Assembly: GCA_010692425.1 (NCBI GenBank)
Contig: JAAHHJ010000026.1
Coordinates: 1-64,000, forward strand
Direction of reading: 5' to 3'
DNA: 64,000 nt
Source: Symploca sp. SIO3C6
Lineage (GTDB): Bacteria > Cyanobacteriota > Cyanobacteriia > Cyanobacteriales > Coleofasciculaceae
The translations under genes were made by a program, and so were the position numbers. Below are positions 19,492 through 29,936 of the stretch, piece by piece. The first letter of the stretch is position 1. Each line of letters starts with the position of its first letter. The notes beneath the pieces were generated by a model that was not told the origin of the DNA, did no database searches, and saw only the letters and a program-made list of their open reading frames with translations.

Positions 19492-20493
19492 GTGTTGAAT
19501 CAAGTAGGGGCAGGAATTGCGATTACAGGGAGTGGCTCAGCAAATTTAGAAACCACTCTCGATAACCATCAACTTAGCCAAATGGTTGAGACATCTGATC
19601 AGTGGATCAGGAGCCGGACAGGCATTTGTGAGCGGCATCTAGCAAATCCCCAGGGCAGTCTGAGTGCAATTGCTGCCACTGCCGCACAACAAGCGCTGGC
19701 AATGGCAGATATTAGGGCTAGCGACCTAGATTTGATTGTTTTGGCAACCTCAACGCCAGATGATCTCTTTGGCTGTGCTAGCCAAGTTCAAGCCCTTCTG
19801 GGAGCATCAAATGCGGTTGCCTTTGACCTGACAGCAGCTTGTTCTGGCTTTGTCTTTGGTTTGGTGACGGCGTCCCAGTTTATTCGCACAGGGGTTTATA
19901 GAAATGTCTTGCTAATTGGTGCCGATATTCTCTCACGCTGGGTAGATTGGTCAGACCGCAGTACCTGCGTTTTATTTGGCGATGGTGCTGGAGCTGTGGT
20001 TTTACAAGCCAATGAGAGTGATCGTCTCCTAGGATTTGAAATGCGCAGTGATGGTACCCAAAATAGTTGCCTCAGATTAGGCTACGATGGACAAGTTCAG
20101 GAAATTGTCAAAGGTGTTACTATTACCCAGGGTTGCTATAAGCCTATAACCATGAATGGCAAAGAGGTTTATCGCTTTGCTGTACAAAAGGTACCTGAAG
20201 TAATTGACAAGGCCTTATTCTGGGCGAATATGACTACTGATCAGATTGACTGGCTAGTTTTGCATCAAGCTAATCAGCGAATCCTAGATGCTGTCGCCGG
20301 TCGTCTCAATATTCCTACTCACAAAGTCTTAAGCAATCTTTCTCATTATGGTAACACTTCTGCTGCTTCTATACCCCTCGTTTTGGATGAGGCAGTACGG
20401 CAGGAGAAAATCAAGCCAGGAGATATTATTGCCACTTCTGGATTTGGTGCGGGACTTAGTTGGGGTTGTGCAATTTTCCAGTGGGGGAGATGA
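19492..20493 (+). CDS. fabH: Beta-ketoacyl-ACP synthase III
   Basis: GTG start; TSDQWIRSRTGI, DLTAACSGFVFGL, LHQANQRI, LSHYGNTSAASIP. Confidence 0.97.
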   Translation: MLNQVGAGIAITGSGSANLETTLDNHQLSQMVETSDQWIRSRTGICERHLANPQGSLSAIAATAAQQALAMADIRASDLDLIVLATSTPDDLFGCASQVQALLGASNAVAFDLTAACSGFVFGLVTASQFIRTGVYRNVLLIGADILSRWVDWSDRSTCVLFGDGAGAVVLQANESDRLLGFEMRSDGTQNSCLRLGYDGQVQEIVKGVTITQGCYKPITMNGKEVYRFAVQKVPEVIDKALFWANMTTDQIDWLVLHQANQRILDAVAGRLNIPTHKVLSNLSHYGNTSAASIPLVLDEAVRQEKIKPGDIIATSGFGAGLSWGCAIFQWGR

Positions 20494-20607
20494 TACCAGG
20501 TTGTAATCAAAGAAGCAATTTACTCCTCTTTACTCCTTAGGAGAAGGAAACAGAGTTATCTGTTAGAGAGCAACTTGGTGTGAAAAGTCATACCAAATTC
20601 AAGTTTA

Positions 20608-20641
20608 CTACCCCCCTATTTCTGAAAAAGTAGGGGGGTAG
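20608..20641. terminator. Strong hairpin downstream of fabH
   Basis: Perfect 11-bp inverted repeat CTACCCCCCTA...TAGGGGGGTAG, 12-nt loop. Confidence 0.55.
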
Positions 20642-21144
20642 ATAGTTTAAATGGGGTTTTGGCAATTCATAACCAGGAATTTACTTAGGGGAATCTAAGT
20701 AATTAAAAAGTAGTCAAAATTACTCCCTACACCCCATACCCCACAATCATGGGAAGGGCTTTGGATTTCCACGATTGGAGATGAAGCTAGTCCTCGAACA
20801 GTTTTGTCCGGATTCAAACTAATGCTGTTTGAAAAACTTCCTGTATGACTAGTACGCTATAGCATTACTATTTTTTAATCTGGAGGGGTAAAAATTTCAG
20901 TTAGCTGTGAGTACTCAACAATCACTTTCTGTCTACTTAAGTAAGGTATTTCTTGGGAAAAGATATTTATTTTTATCTCTCCAGCTAAGATAGCAATTCT
21001 CGTTTAAGCGAAGTACATTTAACCATCTTAGGAGTTTCCTGCTAAGAATTTCCTAAAATCTAGGGCTTAGTACCTCATTCAATTGAGAACCGCTATAGCA
21101 TTAATCAATACCAATAATTAAGAACTTAGCAACTACATGATACT

Positions 21145-21618
21145 TCAATAACCTTTGACAATTAATAAACAGTTACGGTTATCATCTGTACGTGTATAAC
21201 TTAGCTTATCTGCAATTTTATGCAATATAGCTATGCCCCGTCCACCTCCAGCCTCTTGATCTACATTTTTATTCTGATTCTCAAGCCACTGTTCTAAATC
21301 AAAAGGGGGCCCTAGATCCCAAATGCGCATCTCTAAAGAGTTTACACATATAGTAACTTCAACATCAATGGGAGCGTTACTTGAGAAATTTTTGTGAGCA
21401 TGACGAACGGCGTTAGTAAACCCTTCAGCTAGGGCTAATTGGCACTGCAACCATACTTTTTTAGGAATATATGGTTGGTTTAGTTGGTCAAACCATAATA
21501 GAAGTTGGTCTAACGCCTTTAGATCCGTAGAAACTTGTTTAAGGGATTTTTGAAGGTTCTTCAACTGCTCAAAGCCTTTTAAATCAACCATACCAAAGCA
21601 CCTTAGCACCCCGCCCAT
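21145..21618 (-). CDS. Anti-sigma factor serine kinase (RsbW-like HATPase)
   Basis: LALAEGFTNAVRHAH N-box, WDLGPPFD, GGGRGIAILHKIAD. Confidence 0.85.
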   Translation of the reverse strand: MGGVLRCFGMVDLKGFEQLKNLQKSLKQVSTDLKALDQLLLWFDQLNQPYIPKKVWLQCQLALAEGFTNAVRHAHKNFSSNAPIDVEVTICVNSLEMRIWDLGPPFDLEQWLENQNKNVDQEAGGGRGIAILHKIADKLSYTRTDDNRNCLLIVKGY

Positions 21619-21804
21619 ATACTAACTTGTGAGGCATCCAGTCTAACCTAGATCTAAACCCTTGCTCTACCACTGGCTAACTTTAACTAGGCACCCTTAT
21701 CTACTTCTGATTAGACTACACTTACTTAGGTGAATCTAGTTACCCCCTTGGTTGTAAGCAAGTGCATCTGCTAATCCAAGAGTGAATTGTAGTACCTCGA
21801 TGCC

Positions 21805-22944
21805 ATGAACCAAATTTTGATTATTGATGACGACCCAGCTATTCAGATGCTGCTGAAACGAACACTGCATAGCCAGGGTTATAAGGTTTCAGTTGCTAGT
21901 AACGGCGAAGAAGGTCTGGCACAGGCACGACAATTGCGTCCAGGACTAGTTCTTTGCGATTGGATTATGCCGCGTATGAACGGACTGGAGGTTTGTAGAC
22001 AAATCAAGGCAACACCAGCACTTTCTACCACCATATTTATTCTGTTGACATCTCTCGGTTCGGTTGAAGACCGAGTCAAGGGTTTGGATGCTGGTGCCGA
22101 TGATTTTCTGTGCAAGCCCATTGAAATCGCTGAGTTGCAGGCACGAGTACGTGCAGGCTTGAGGTTGCACCAGCTCAGCCGCGATTTAAAAAATCAGAAG
22201 CAGTTGCTAGAAACAGAATTAGCAGAAGCTGCTGATTATGTGAGTTCGCTACTACCAGACCAAATAAGTGAGAAACCAGTAACCATCGGCTCCCGATTTA
22301 TTCCTTCTCGGCAACTCGGGGGCGATGGTTTTGATTACTACTGGCTCGATTCAGAGAATTTGGCGGTTTATCTACTTGATACCTCTGGACATGGCTTGCG
22401 TGCGGCCTTACCAACTATTTCGGTATTGAATTTACTGAGATCCCGAGCGCTTCCCAAAATCAACTACTACCAACCCAGCGATGTACTGCGAGGGCTAAAT
22501 GAAACTTTCCAGATGACTCAGCGCAATGACAAGTACTTTACCATCTGGTACGGGGTATATAACCGAGCCCAACGTCAGCTAACTTATGCCAGTGCTGGGC
22601 ACCCACCAGCAATTTTGCTCTCAGGGACAGCAAATTCTTTTATTCAAGTGAAACGACTGAAGACAGTAGGCTTACCAGTCGGCATGTTCCCTGATGCTGA
22701 TTATGTTGATCAGATCTGTGAAGTAACTCAACAGAGCACCCTGTATATTTTCAGCGACGGGATTTACGAAATTAACCAAGGGGATGGCACTATCTGGGGA
22801 ATGGAGCAATTTATCCAGTTGCTAGTTGAGTGCAGGAGTAACACTAACTCGAAGCTAGACCAGATTTTGCATACTCTCCAAGCCATTAACCCTAAAGACG
22901 ATTTCGATGATGATTTGTCTTTGCTGGAAATCAACTTCGACTAG
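21805..22944 (+). CDS. Receiver-PP2C (SpoIIE/RsbU-like) phosphatase
   Basis: Receiver CDWIMPRMNG; PP2C LGGDGFDYYWL...LLDTSGHGLRAALPTISV. Confidence 0.9.
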   Translation: MNQILIIDDDPAIQMLLKRTLHSQGYKVSVASNGEEGLAQARQLRPGLVLCDWIMPRMNGLEVCRQIKATPALSTTIFILLTSLGSVEDRVKGLDAGADDFLCKPIEIAELQARVRAGLRLHQLSRDLKNQKQLLETELAEAADYVSSLLPDQISEKPVTIGSRFIPSRQLGGDGFDYYWLDSENLAVYLLDTSGHGLRAALPTISVLNLLRSRALPKINYYQPSDVLRGLNETFQMTQRNDKYFTIWYGVYNRAQRQLTYASAGHPPAILLSGTANSFIQVKRLKTVGLPVGMFPDADYVDQICEVTQQSTLYIFSDGIYEINQGDGTIWGMEQFIQLLVECRSNTNSKLDQILHTLQAINPKDDFDDDLSLLEINFD

Positions 22945-22970
22945 CCGCTAGCAATTCCTAAGTATCGTCA

Positions 22971-23303
22971 TTAAGTTTTGGAAAGGGCAGCAAGACTTTT
23001 TTCAAAATCCTCTCGCGTTGAATGGATTTCAAATACTCTATCCATGCTGGTGAGTTCAAATAGCATTCTAATTTGTTCGTTGACTGAGCAAATAAAGAGC
23101 TTACCACCAGCTGCACGAACTGTTTTGAGGGCCAGAACTAGTGCTCCGAGACCAGAACTATCCATAAAACTAACGTCAGAGAAGTCAACTAACACAATAT
23201 CTGCATTAGATTCTACAAGATCAGCAATTTCTTGCCTAAATGAAGCGGCTTTGGTGCCGTCTAAGATACCAGATGGGCGAACAACTTTAACAGTAGTACT
23301 CAT
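22971..23303 (-). CDS. STAS anti-sigma factor antagonist (RsbV-like)
   Basis: VDFSDVSFMDSSGLGALVLALKTVRAAGGKL. Confidence 0.93.
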   Translation of the reverse strand: MSTTVKVVRPSGILDGTKAASFRQEIADLVESNADIVLVDFSDVSFMDSSGLGALVLALKTVRAAGGKLFICSVNEQIRMLFELTSMDRVFEIHSTREDFEKSLAALSKT

Positions 23304-23914
23304 ATATTACTAAAGTGCCAATTACAAGAAAGTACAGACTTTGCCAGTATAACTGTGACAATTACTTTCAGCCAGCCTCTGGCTAACGATATCACTCAGT
23401 TAGTCAGCGCTGCTTGCTATTGTTTCAGATAACTGCTCAATTACCTATAAAACCTCCTAGAGGCAAGATTGATGCGGCAGCTATATGATTGTTATCAGAA
23501 CATGAAATGATCCTCCTGTAAGATTTCTAGTAAGTGATCTACCTGCTGACATTTTAAAGTCCTTTCCTGGCTGGCGGCGAGAAAGTGCCTCAATCACCTT
23601 GGGGAACCTGAGTTCGAAATCAGAAGCTATTTTAGGCTATCCAAGGGAAGAATAAAGGTTTGGGACTACGACATAATTAGACTTTAGCTTAAGTCGAATT
23701 TAGGTTTTAGTCAGCTGCTTTGAAAGGCTGCAGGGAATAGGAAATGGGCAACAGTGGAGAAAAAGCAATTTTGAATGAACTACTGCCCCCTGTTTAGGTA
23801 TGGACAAAGAATTTGTTGCTAGCAGCAGGCTCAAACCTTTGGCTGTTCCCATTTCCCCTGTTACCTTTTACTGATCAATTGAAAATTGACTTATTTACTA
23901 GCATCACACTGGTT

Positions 23915-24643
23915 TTAGTCTCGAGAGTTAAGAGCAATCAGCAGCCGTAGGATGAAGATGAATAGGTTAATGTAAGTCAGGTACATCGATAGGGCTGCAG
24001 GTAGGTATTGCTCATCTTGATAAGTGCGGGGCAGGATGAAAAAATCTACTACTGCTGCACCGACAAATAACAATACCCCGAGCCCAGAAATCCCAACTTC
24101 TAAAAAAGTTGGTGTGTAAATTCCAAATAGGGCAAACAGTAGCTGGGCAACCAAGACGACGCAGAGGGCAATGATCCCTAGCTGCACAGTTTTGGTCAAG
24201 GCAAGACCATCTTCTTCTGAGAGATTAGAGCCTATTTGGCGGGCGGCAATAAAGGTAATGCCACAGCTAAGGGCGGCAATGCCAATCCCTTGAGGGCCTA
24301 CTCCCTGTGTACTTAAAGCAATAAATACAAGGCCGCTGAGGGTATAGCCGGAGAGAAGGCTGTAGCTTGCTAGGAGGGGCAGCGCAACGCTGTTATTTCC
24401 TTTTTCGGCAATACCACGGGCGATGAAGAACAAAACTAGTTCTGCAATTAAGGCAACCCAGAAAGTTGGCATAAATAGCCCTGGGTAGTTGTTAATGACT
24501 CCAATACCACCGTAGGTGCCGATGGCAGTTAGAACTAGTCCGCCACCTAGGTAAGGAAGGGCGTTGGCAATAACGTTAGGTCCAACTAGCGCCTGAGTTT
24601 GTGCTTGGCGCATTGCTTGACGAAAGTTACTAGTGTTGCTCAT
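23915..24643 (-). CDS. Bax inhibitor-1 family-like integral membrane protein
   Basis: About 7 TM segments; C-terminal YLPAALSMYLTYINLFIFILRLL. Confidence 0.7.
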   Translation of the reverse strand: MSNTSNFRQAMRQAQTQALVGPNVIANALPYLGGGLVLTAIGTYGGIGVINNYPGLFMPTFWVALIAELVLFFIARGIAEKGNNSVALPLLASYSLLSGYTLSGLVFIALSTQGVGPQGIGIAALSCGITFIAARQIGSNLSEEDGLALTKTVQLGIIALCVVLVAQLLFALFGIYTPTFLEVGISGLGVLLFVGAAVVDFFILPRTYQDEQYLPAALSMYLTYINLFIFILRLLIALNSRD

Positions 24644-25061
24644 TGAGATTTACTGGTGAACTTTACCACTAATCTAACTGTAAAAAGTTCTAATGGCTTC
24701 AGCTTTTACGGAAATCCACCCTACCTGGCTCACGGAAAAAACTTAAGCTCTCACCAATTTAATTTTTATCTTCAACTAAGAAGGGGAGAGAGGGGAAAGA
24801 TTTGGAGAATTCTCATGTAACCAAAAAATATAAGCTTTAAATTCACATTAACTTAGCAGATTCAAAAAGTTGGAAGCGGGCGGTGCTTAATCGATGCAAG
24901 TCCACAACCATATAGTTTTATTGGCATTATCAGCAAAAGGCTAGTTTCCTACTTTTTATTTGCCATAGATATAACTTTACGTATTTTTGCGTAGATTCAA
25001 AAAACCTAGATCAATTATTTCCGTAGAAAGACGATTGTTGATTAGTTCTGATATTTAGACA

Positions 25062-25916
25062 ATGAATTCAAGATCGCTTGTTAATAGCAAGCTGTTTAAG
25101 GGGATAAGTTTCCACTGCTGGAATGTTTTGATCATGGCAACTCAGTCTGTAGGTTTTCGGGTCATGGAACTTTTAATTGCTTACTACCGGAACCCTTCTA
25201 TAGAAGTTCGCAATCAGATAGTAAAGTTAAATTTTGGATTAGTTAGGAAAACTGCACATAAAATTAGCTGGCAATGTGCTGAACCCTATGAAGATTTGGA
25301 ACAAATCGGCTACATCGGCTTGATTCATGCCATTGAGCGTTTCAACCCGCATCAGGGAGGTGTGTTTAGTTCTTTTGCTGTGCCTTACATTCGTGGTGAA
25401 ATGTTACATTTTCTGCGTGACAAGGGTTCTCTAGTTAAAATTCCTCGTCGGTGGCAAGAGCTTCAAAGACAAGGGCAAAAGGTTGGGAAACAGCTAGCAG
25501 CAAATCTGGGGCGTCTTCCTAAAGATGCCGAAATTGCTCAGGAACTAAAGATCCCACTACAAAAATGGCAAGAAAGTAAGTTAGCGGCTCAAAATCGCAA
25601 GCCCTTGAGTTTGGATGCAGCTATGGGAAATACAGCTGATGCTCCCATAACTTTGGGAGAGACATTACTCGATCCTCGTCAGCAGGCTTTGCAACACTGG
25701 GAAGAGGACAGACAACAGTTGCAAGGAGCAATTAGCCAGTTAGAAGAGAAGACTCAGGCAGCAATTGAGTTTGTGTTTTTCCGAGAGTTACCTCGCAAAG
25801 AAGTAGCCAAGCAAATTGGTGTTAGTCCGATGACTGTGTCACGACATATACAGCGAGGAGTTAGCGAGTTAGTTTCCCTTTTGCAGCCTCAAACTTCTAA
25901 ACAACTTGCTAGTTGA
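25062..25916 (+). CDS. sigF: SigF-type (sigma-B/F/G) RNA polymerase sigma factor
   Basis: YEDLEQIGYIGLIHAIERFNPHQGGVFSSFAVPYIRGEMLHFLRDKG; region 4 HTH. True start probably 25134 or 25164. Confidence 0.88.
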   Translation: MNSRSLVNSKLFKGISFHCWNVLIMATQSVGFRVMELLIAYYRNPSIEVRNQIVKLNFGLVRKTAHKISWQCAEPYEDLEQIGYIGLIHAIERFNPHQGGVFSSFAVPYIRGEMLHFLRDKGSLVKIPRRWQELQRQGQKVGKQLAANLGRLPKDAEIAQELKIPLQKWQESKLAAQNRKPLSLDAAMGNTADAPITLGETLLDPRQQALQHWEEDRQQLQGAISQLEEKTQAAIEFVFFRELPRKEVAKQIGVSPMTVSRHIQRGVSELVSLLQPQTSKQLAS

Positions 25917-25920
25917 TAGT

Positions 25921-27048
25921 TTAGAAGTAGTGGGGTACAAAAAGGCTTGTATCTTGGGTAATGGCAGTTTTGTCCTCTCTGATACCAATACCTGCTGCTT
26001 GATGACCAATAATCCAGGAGCCAATAATCGGGTAGTATCCGTCAAACTTTGGGAGCCGATAGTAAGACTGGTAGATTAGTGGTTCCTCCCCATACATCCC
26101 TGGGGTTTGGTATTGTTCTTTTTCGTAGTGAATGGTGATGTTAGCTCCTTCACGAGAAAAGACAGGCTTACTGAGGTAGGGATAGAATAATTTCTCAGGT
26201 TTGTAATAGCTGGGCAGTAGGTTAGGGTGGTTGGGGAAAAGTTCCCAAAGCACTGGGAGAATTGCTTTATTGCTGAGGATTAACTTCCAGGCTGGCTCAA
26301 GCAGCGTCATTGGCTCTGTTAACAAATATTTACCAAAGGGTTCCCTAATTAGCCACTCCCAGGGATAAAGTTTGAATAGGCTTCCCATTGTTTGCTCATT
26401 GAGGTCACAAAACACTTGTTGGGTGTGATTCCAACCAATATCCTCAATCAAGATATGTTGTGTTTTTAATCCCGCTTGAATAGCAAGATCCCGAAGATAT
26501 TCAACTGTGTCTAAATCTTCCTGGCTATCGTCTGCACAGCTAAAGTAGAGAGTCTGCCACTTAGGCAAGTTCATTTCTCTGAAAGCTGTCAGTAGTTGTT
26601 CGTGAATTGAGTTAAACTGATCTGCTCCAGGAAATATTTCCTCTAACCAAGTCCACTGAACTACACTTGCTTCTAATAGTGCTGTGGGTGTATCGGCGTT
26701 GTACTCCAAAAGTTTTGGAGGGTGCTTACCGTCGTATACTAAGTCAAAGCGACCATAAAGTGTAGGGTCGTCTCTTTCCCAAGACTTACGGCACAATTCG
26801 GCAAAGTCGGGCGGGATGCACAGTTGCCAGAAGCGATTCTCTTGGATGACGAATTCTACTGCTTGTAAGCAAAGTTCATGTAAAAGTTCTGTTACTGTCT
26901 CTAATTCCTCTATCTCTTCAGTAGTAAAACGGTAGCAGGCTTCTTCATTCCAGTACTTCTGTTTATGTTCATCATTATAAAAGTGAAATCCAACTTCTTC
27001 GCACTTTTGCTGCCAATTAGCACGTGGTTCGATAATGATACGTTCCAT
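25921..27048 (-). CDS. Glutathionylspermidine synthase-like ATP-grasp protein (YgiC/YjfC family)
   Basis: LYGRFDLVYDGKHPPKLLEYNADTPTALLE, KPVFSREGANI, GHQAAGIGIRED. Confidence 0.88.
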   Translation of the reverse strand: MERIIIEPRANWQQKCEEVGFHFYNDEHKQKYWNEEACYRFTTEEIEELETVTELLHELCLQAVEFVIQENRFWQLCIPPDFAELCRKSWERDDPTLYGRFDLVYDGKHPPKLLEYNADTPTALLEASVVQWTWLEEIFPGADQFNSIHEQLLTAFREMNLPKWQTLYFSCADDSQEDLDTVEYLRDLAIQAGLKTQHILIEDIGWNHTQQVFCDLNEQTMGSLFKLYPWEWLIREPFGKYLLTEPMTLLEPAWKLILSNKAILPVLWELFPNHPNLLPSYYKPEKLFYPYLSKPVFSREGANITIHYEKEQYQTPGMYGEEPLIYQSYYRLPKFDGYYPIIGSWIIGHQAAGIGIREDKTAITQDTSLFVPHYF

Positions 27049-27056
27049 TCTAGATT

Positions 27057-27362
27057 TTAACTCCCTATACTGCCACCGCGAGCCGTGGAACCAAAGCCAC
27101 CACGGCTAACCCTGCCACTGCTGGGAGTTACTTGCCCACTACTAGGAGTAGTTTTGCCAATGCTGGGAGTTACCCCCCCATCGGGAGTAGCATAGTCGTC
27201 TTCACCTTCTTTATGTTTACAATTGTCTGCCTTGTCTGCTCTACCCCATTGGAGGTTACAGTCATCTCTTGATCTTTTCAGGTTCGATTGGCAAGCACTC
27301 AATGAGATTGAGGCAATCAGAACAAGCATCAGAGTCGCAGTTTTTCTTTTTTTGAAAGTCAT
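27057..27362 (-). CDS. Small lipoprotein, possibly YgiB-like
   Basis: Lipobox LSAC; Gly/Ser-rich tail SRGGFGSTARGG; 8 bp upstream of the ATP-grasp gene. Confidence 0.6.
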   Translation of the reverse strand: MTFKKRKTATLMLVLIASISLSACQSNLKRSRDDCNLQWGRADKADNCKHKEGEDDYATPDGGVTPSIGKTTPSSGQVTPSSGRVSRGGFGSTARGGSIGS

Positions 27363-28254
27363 CAGTTTATAAATTTTTGATGAACTATTTTGGTTAAGTG
27401 TGCTGTTCTCTTCAGTTAGATTGCTTATATAGCGTTTCTAAATGAAACATGAAAAAGTACAACCCCATCATCTAATATTTGTAATTGACTGATACCCCTG
27501 TCTATTCTGGCTTCTGACTCGGAGACTCTTGACTCCTTGCCTCAATCAACAATTTCACAACTCAAATACAAACGCTATAAGACCTAGATTTTGGCACTTT
27601 TGGGATACGTATCTTTGACTTGGCGAAGAATTCAATTACTTGCAAATTACCTTAGATAGTGTTTAGGCTATGTCTAATTTCAGGTAATTCTTCATAATCA
27701 ACAACTACACTTATAATTTAAGAGGTTATAGTAGTTGTTAAACCCAGTTCTGTAGTAGGCACTAGTTATGTTTAGATATCCCTAATATCGTGGCGAATTA
27801 GTAGATGTAAAATTCATGCTCTTGTCGAGAGATTTAATTTACTAATTCAATTTGCCTTAGTATAGCCATCGATAGTATTGTTTGCTAAGGTATAAAGTTC
27901 ATAGTCATTTGTTCAGAAAATTCATATAGCAAACCTCAATGATTGACCTAGTAATCGTAATCAGTATTTGAAATCTATACTAAAGAAAGTATAAGAGACA
28001 GTTCGATAGTTGGGAAAAGGAGCTAAAACGTCTCAGAGATAGGACAGGTCAATCTTACGAGTCATGGCTTATTAGGGATTCTGGGAGCCTTGATTTCCAA
28101 GAATGGTGATTTGGTTGATGTCGAGGCGCAGACAACAACAGTTAGTCAGGGATGTGATCATAACCGCTGGACAAATTTTAACTAACACTTTGGCATAGTT
28201 AAGTACTGAAGAACCAAATATATTTTTGCAGGTAGACTATTCTCTGCTTATAAC

Positions 28255-29766
28255 TTAAGCATCAACTTTGAGATTTGAGAATATACTTTTCCAGTCTAAC
28301 CTGCCATCGCTATCACTGTCCTCTTTCACCTCAAAGGTAAGATTGCAAGCCTGGGGTTGTTCTAGTAACTGAAGGCAAAGTTCAGCAATATCTTCACGAG
28401 AAACTTTCCCTTTGATGTTATCTCCTTGATCAAAAATTAAAGCCTTACCTCCTGATTCTTCCGTCAAGGCACAGGGTCTAATAATTGTATAGGGAATGCC
28501 GCTTTCTCGCACCGCATCTTCTCCCCTTAACTTCCAGGTGAGGATTCCCCCCAGTTGTTCATTCATACGCACTGCTGGCGGTTCCTCCTCTAGATTAATG
28601 CCGGGACGTCCTGGACGAGTAACACCAGCTGAGCTGATCATGATAAACTTCGGTTTGGCAGAACCACCATAGGCTTTGATTGTTTCTACTTGTAAGGCAA
28701 AAACTCCTGGTTGGAAATTCGGGTTGAGTGCGCCGTCATACTCAAATTTACTGAGCATTAACTGTAAGGCATTGACTTTACTAGGATCGAATGGTTGGGC
28801 ATCTCTCAAGGTTTTGGCACGAAATACACCAATTAAGTTAGCAAAGGGGATACGAATGTTAATCCAGTTATCTTTCTCGGTATCGAAAGAATAACAGTAG
28901 GCAACGCCATCCCATTTAGCTTCATTACGAAGAATAAATTTATATCTTTGACCATCTCCTTTCACCCGTAGTTCTATGCCTTCGTATCCAGTTAAATTTA
29001 ATTCTGGCTCAAAATTGCGGGTGCGAACTGAAACAAAACCGCCAGAGTTAGCAGTTGAAACATTGCCAGTAAATAACATGGCATTATCTAGTAGTTGTAC
29101 ATAACTCTCGCTAACGCCACCCATAACTACATCATCAACAGCACCCCAGATTGCTTTCAAATTATCTGATTTTAAAGCGTTAGAGAGTTGGCGATTGCCA
29201 GTATTTATAAAGTTAAATAGCAGTTTTTCGTCTGCTTTTGTCAAACTATTAGCTGCCGCTTGCACTAGGTTTTTGATGCCTTGATATTCTACGATTTCCG
29301 GGCTATCAACAACTTCGGGCAGATAGAATTTGATACCTTGATAATATTTTTCTCGATTAGGGGTATCGCCTTCAACAGGTTGTACCCGCACACCTGTACA
29401 GCAAACTACGGCAGAGATATTCTCCATCAGTTGCGGAGTTAAGGTTTCGGGGATACTAATATCTGCCTCAAATAACTCTACTTGATCACCAAGCATTTCT
29501 CGCCCTCTTTGAGCATCTCTGACTAAGGCGCGTACAGAATAATTATGATTGAGAAGACGCTGCACTACTCTCTTGCCAACACCGCCAGTTGCTCCAGCTA
29601 CGAGTATCATTCCCATGTTTGTGACTCCACTCTGGCTTGTTTTTTTGTTACTGGTATTACCTGTCAATAGCTGCTGTAGGCAGTTAAGAAAGGGGATAAC
29701 CTCGAAATAGGTAAGGGTTTTTAAAAATCTGCCAGCATCCCATTGGGAGCGATTGTTCTGAGTCAT
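28255..29766 (-). CDS. Atypical SDR/NmrA-like protein with inserted CIA30 domain (HCF173-like)
   Basis: VAGATGGVGKRVVQRLL...; CIA30 block IWGAVDDVVMGGVSES...GFVSVRTRNFE; then SDR second half FIMISSAGVTRPG...YTIIRPCALTEE. Confidence 0.85.
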   Translation of the reverse strand: MTQNNRSQWDAGRFLKTLTYFEVIPFLNCLQQLLTGNTSNKKTSQSGVTNMGMILVAGATGGVGKRVVQRLLNHNYSVRALVRDAQRGREMLGDQVELFEADISIPETLTPQLMENISAVVCCTGVRVQPVEGDTPNREKYYQGIKFYLPEVVDSPEIVEYQGIKNLVQAAANSLTKADEKLLFNFINTGNRQLSNALKSDNLKAIWGAVDDVVMGGVSESYVQLLDNAMLFTGNVSTANSGGFVSVRTRNFEPELNLTGYEGIELRVKGDGQRYKFILRNEAKWDGVAYCYSFDTEKDNWINIRIPFANLIGVFRAKTLRDAQPFDPSKVNALQLMLSKFEYDGALNPNFQPGVFALQVETIKAYGGSAKPKFIMISSAGVTRPGRPGINLEEEPPAVRMNEQLGGILTWKLRGEDAVRESGIPYTIIRPCALTEESGGKALIFDQGDNIKGKVSREDIAELCLQLLEQPQACNLTFEVKEDSDSDGRLDWKSIFSNLKVDA

Positions 29767-29936
29767 AATTGCGTCTTGATTGTTTTCTTCAGTTTATCGT
29801 GAGAGCTGCCTATAGGCTTGAGTCTTATTCTTGCGAACAAATTCTGCTAAGTTTACTAGAGGTGCAATAGACATCTCCAGAAACTCAAAAGCATCTGCCT
29901 AGCTGATTTTCGACTCTTAACCTCACTGGGACAGTT

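Noticed and set aside
19161-19565. 134-aa ORF between plsX and fabH
   Set aside because: Overlaps the fabH start, composition not protein-like, no recognisable family; likely spurious.
27363-28254. 890-bp intergenic region considered for an ncRNA or hidden gene
   Set aside because: No convincing structure or coding frame by eye; needs RNA-seq or covariance search.
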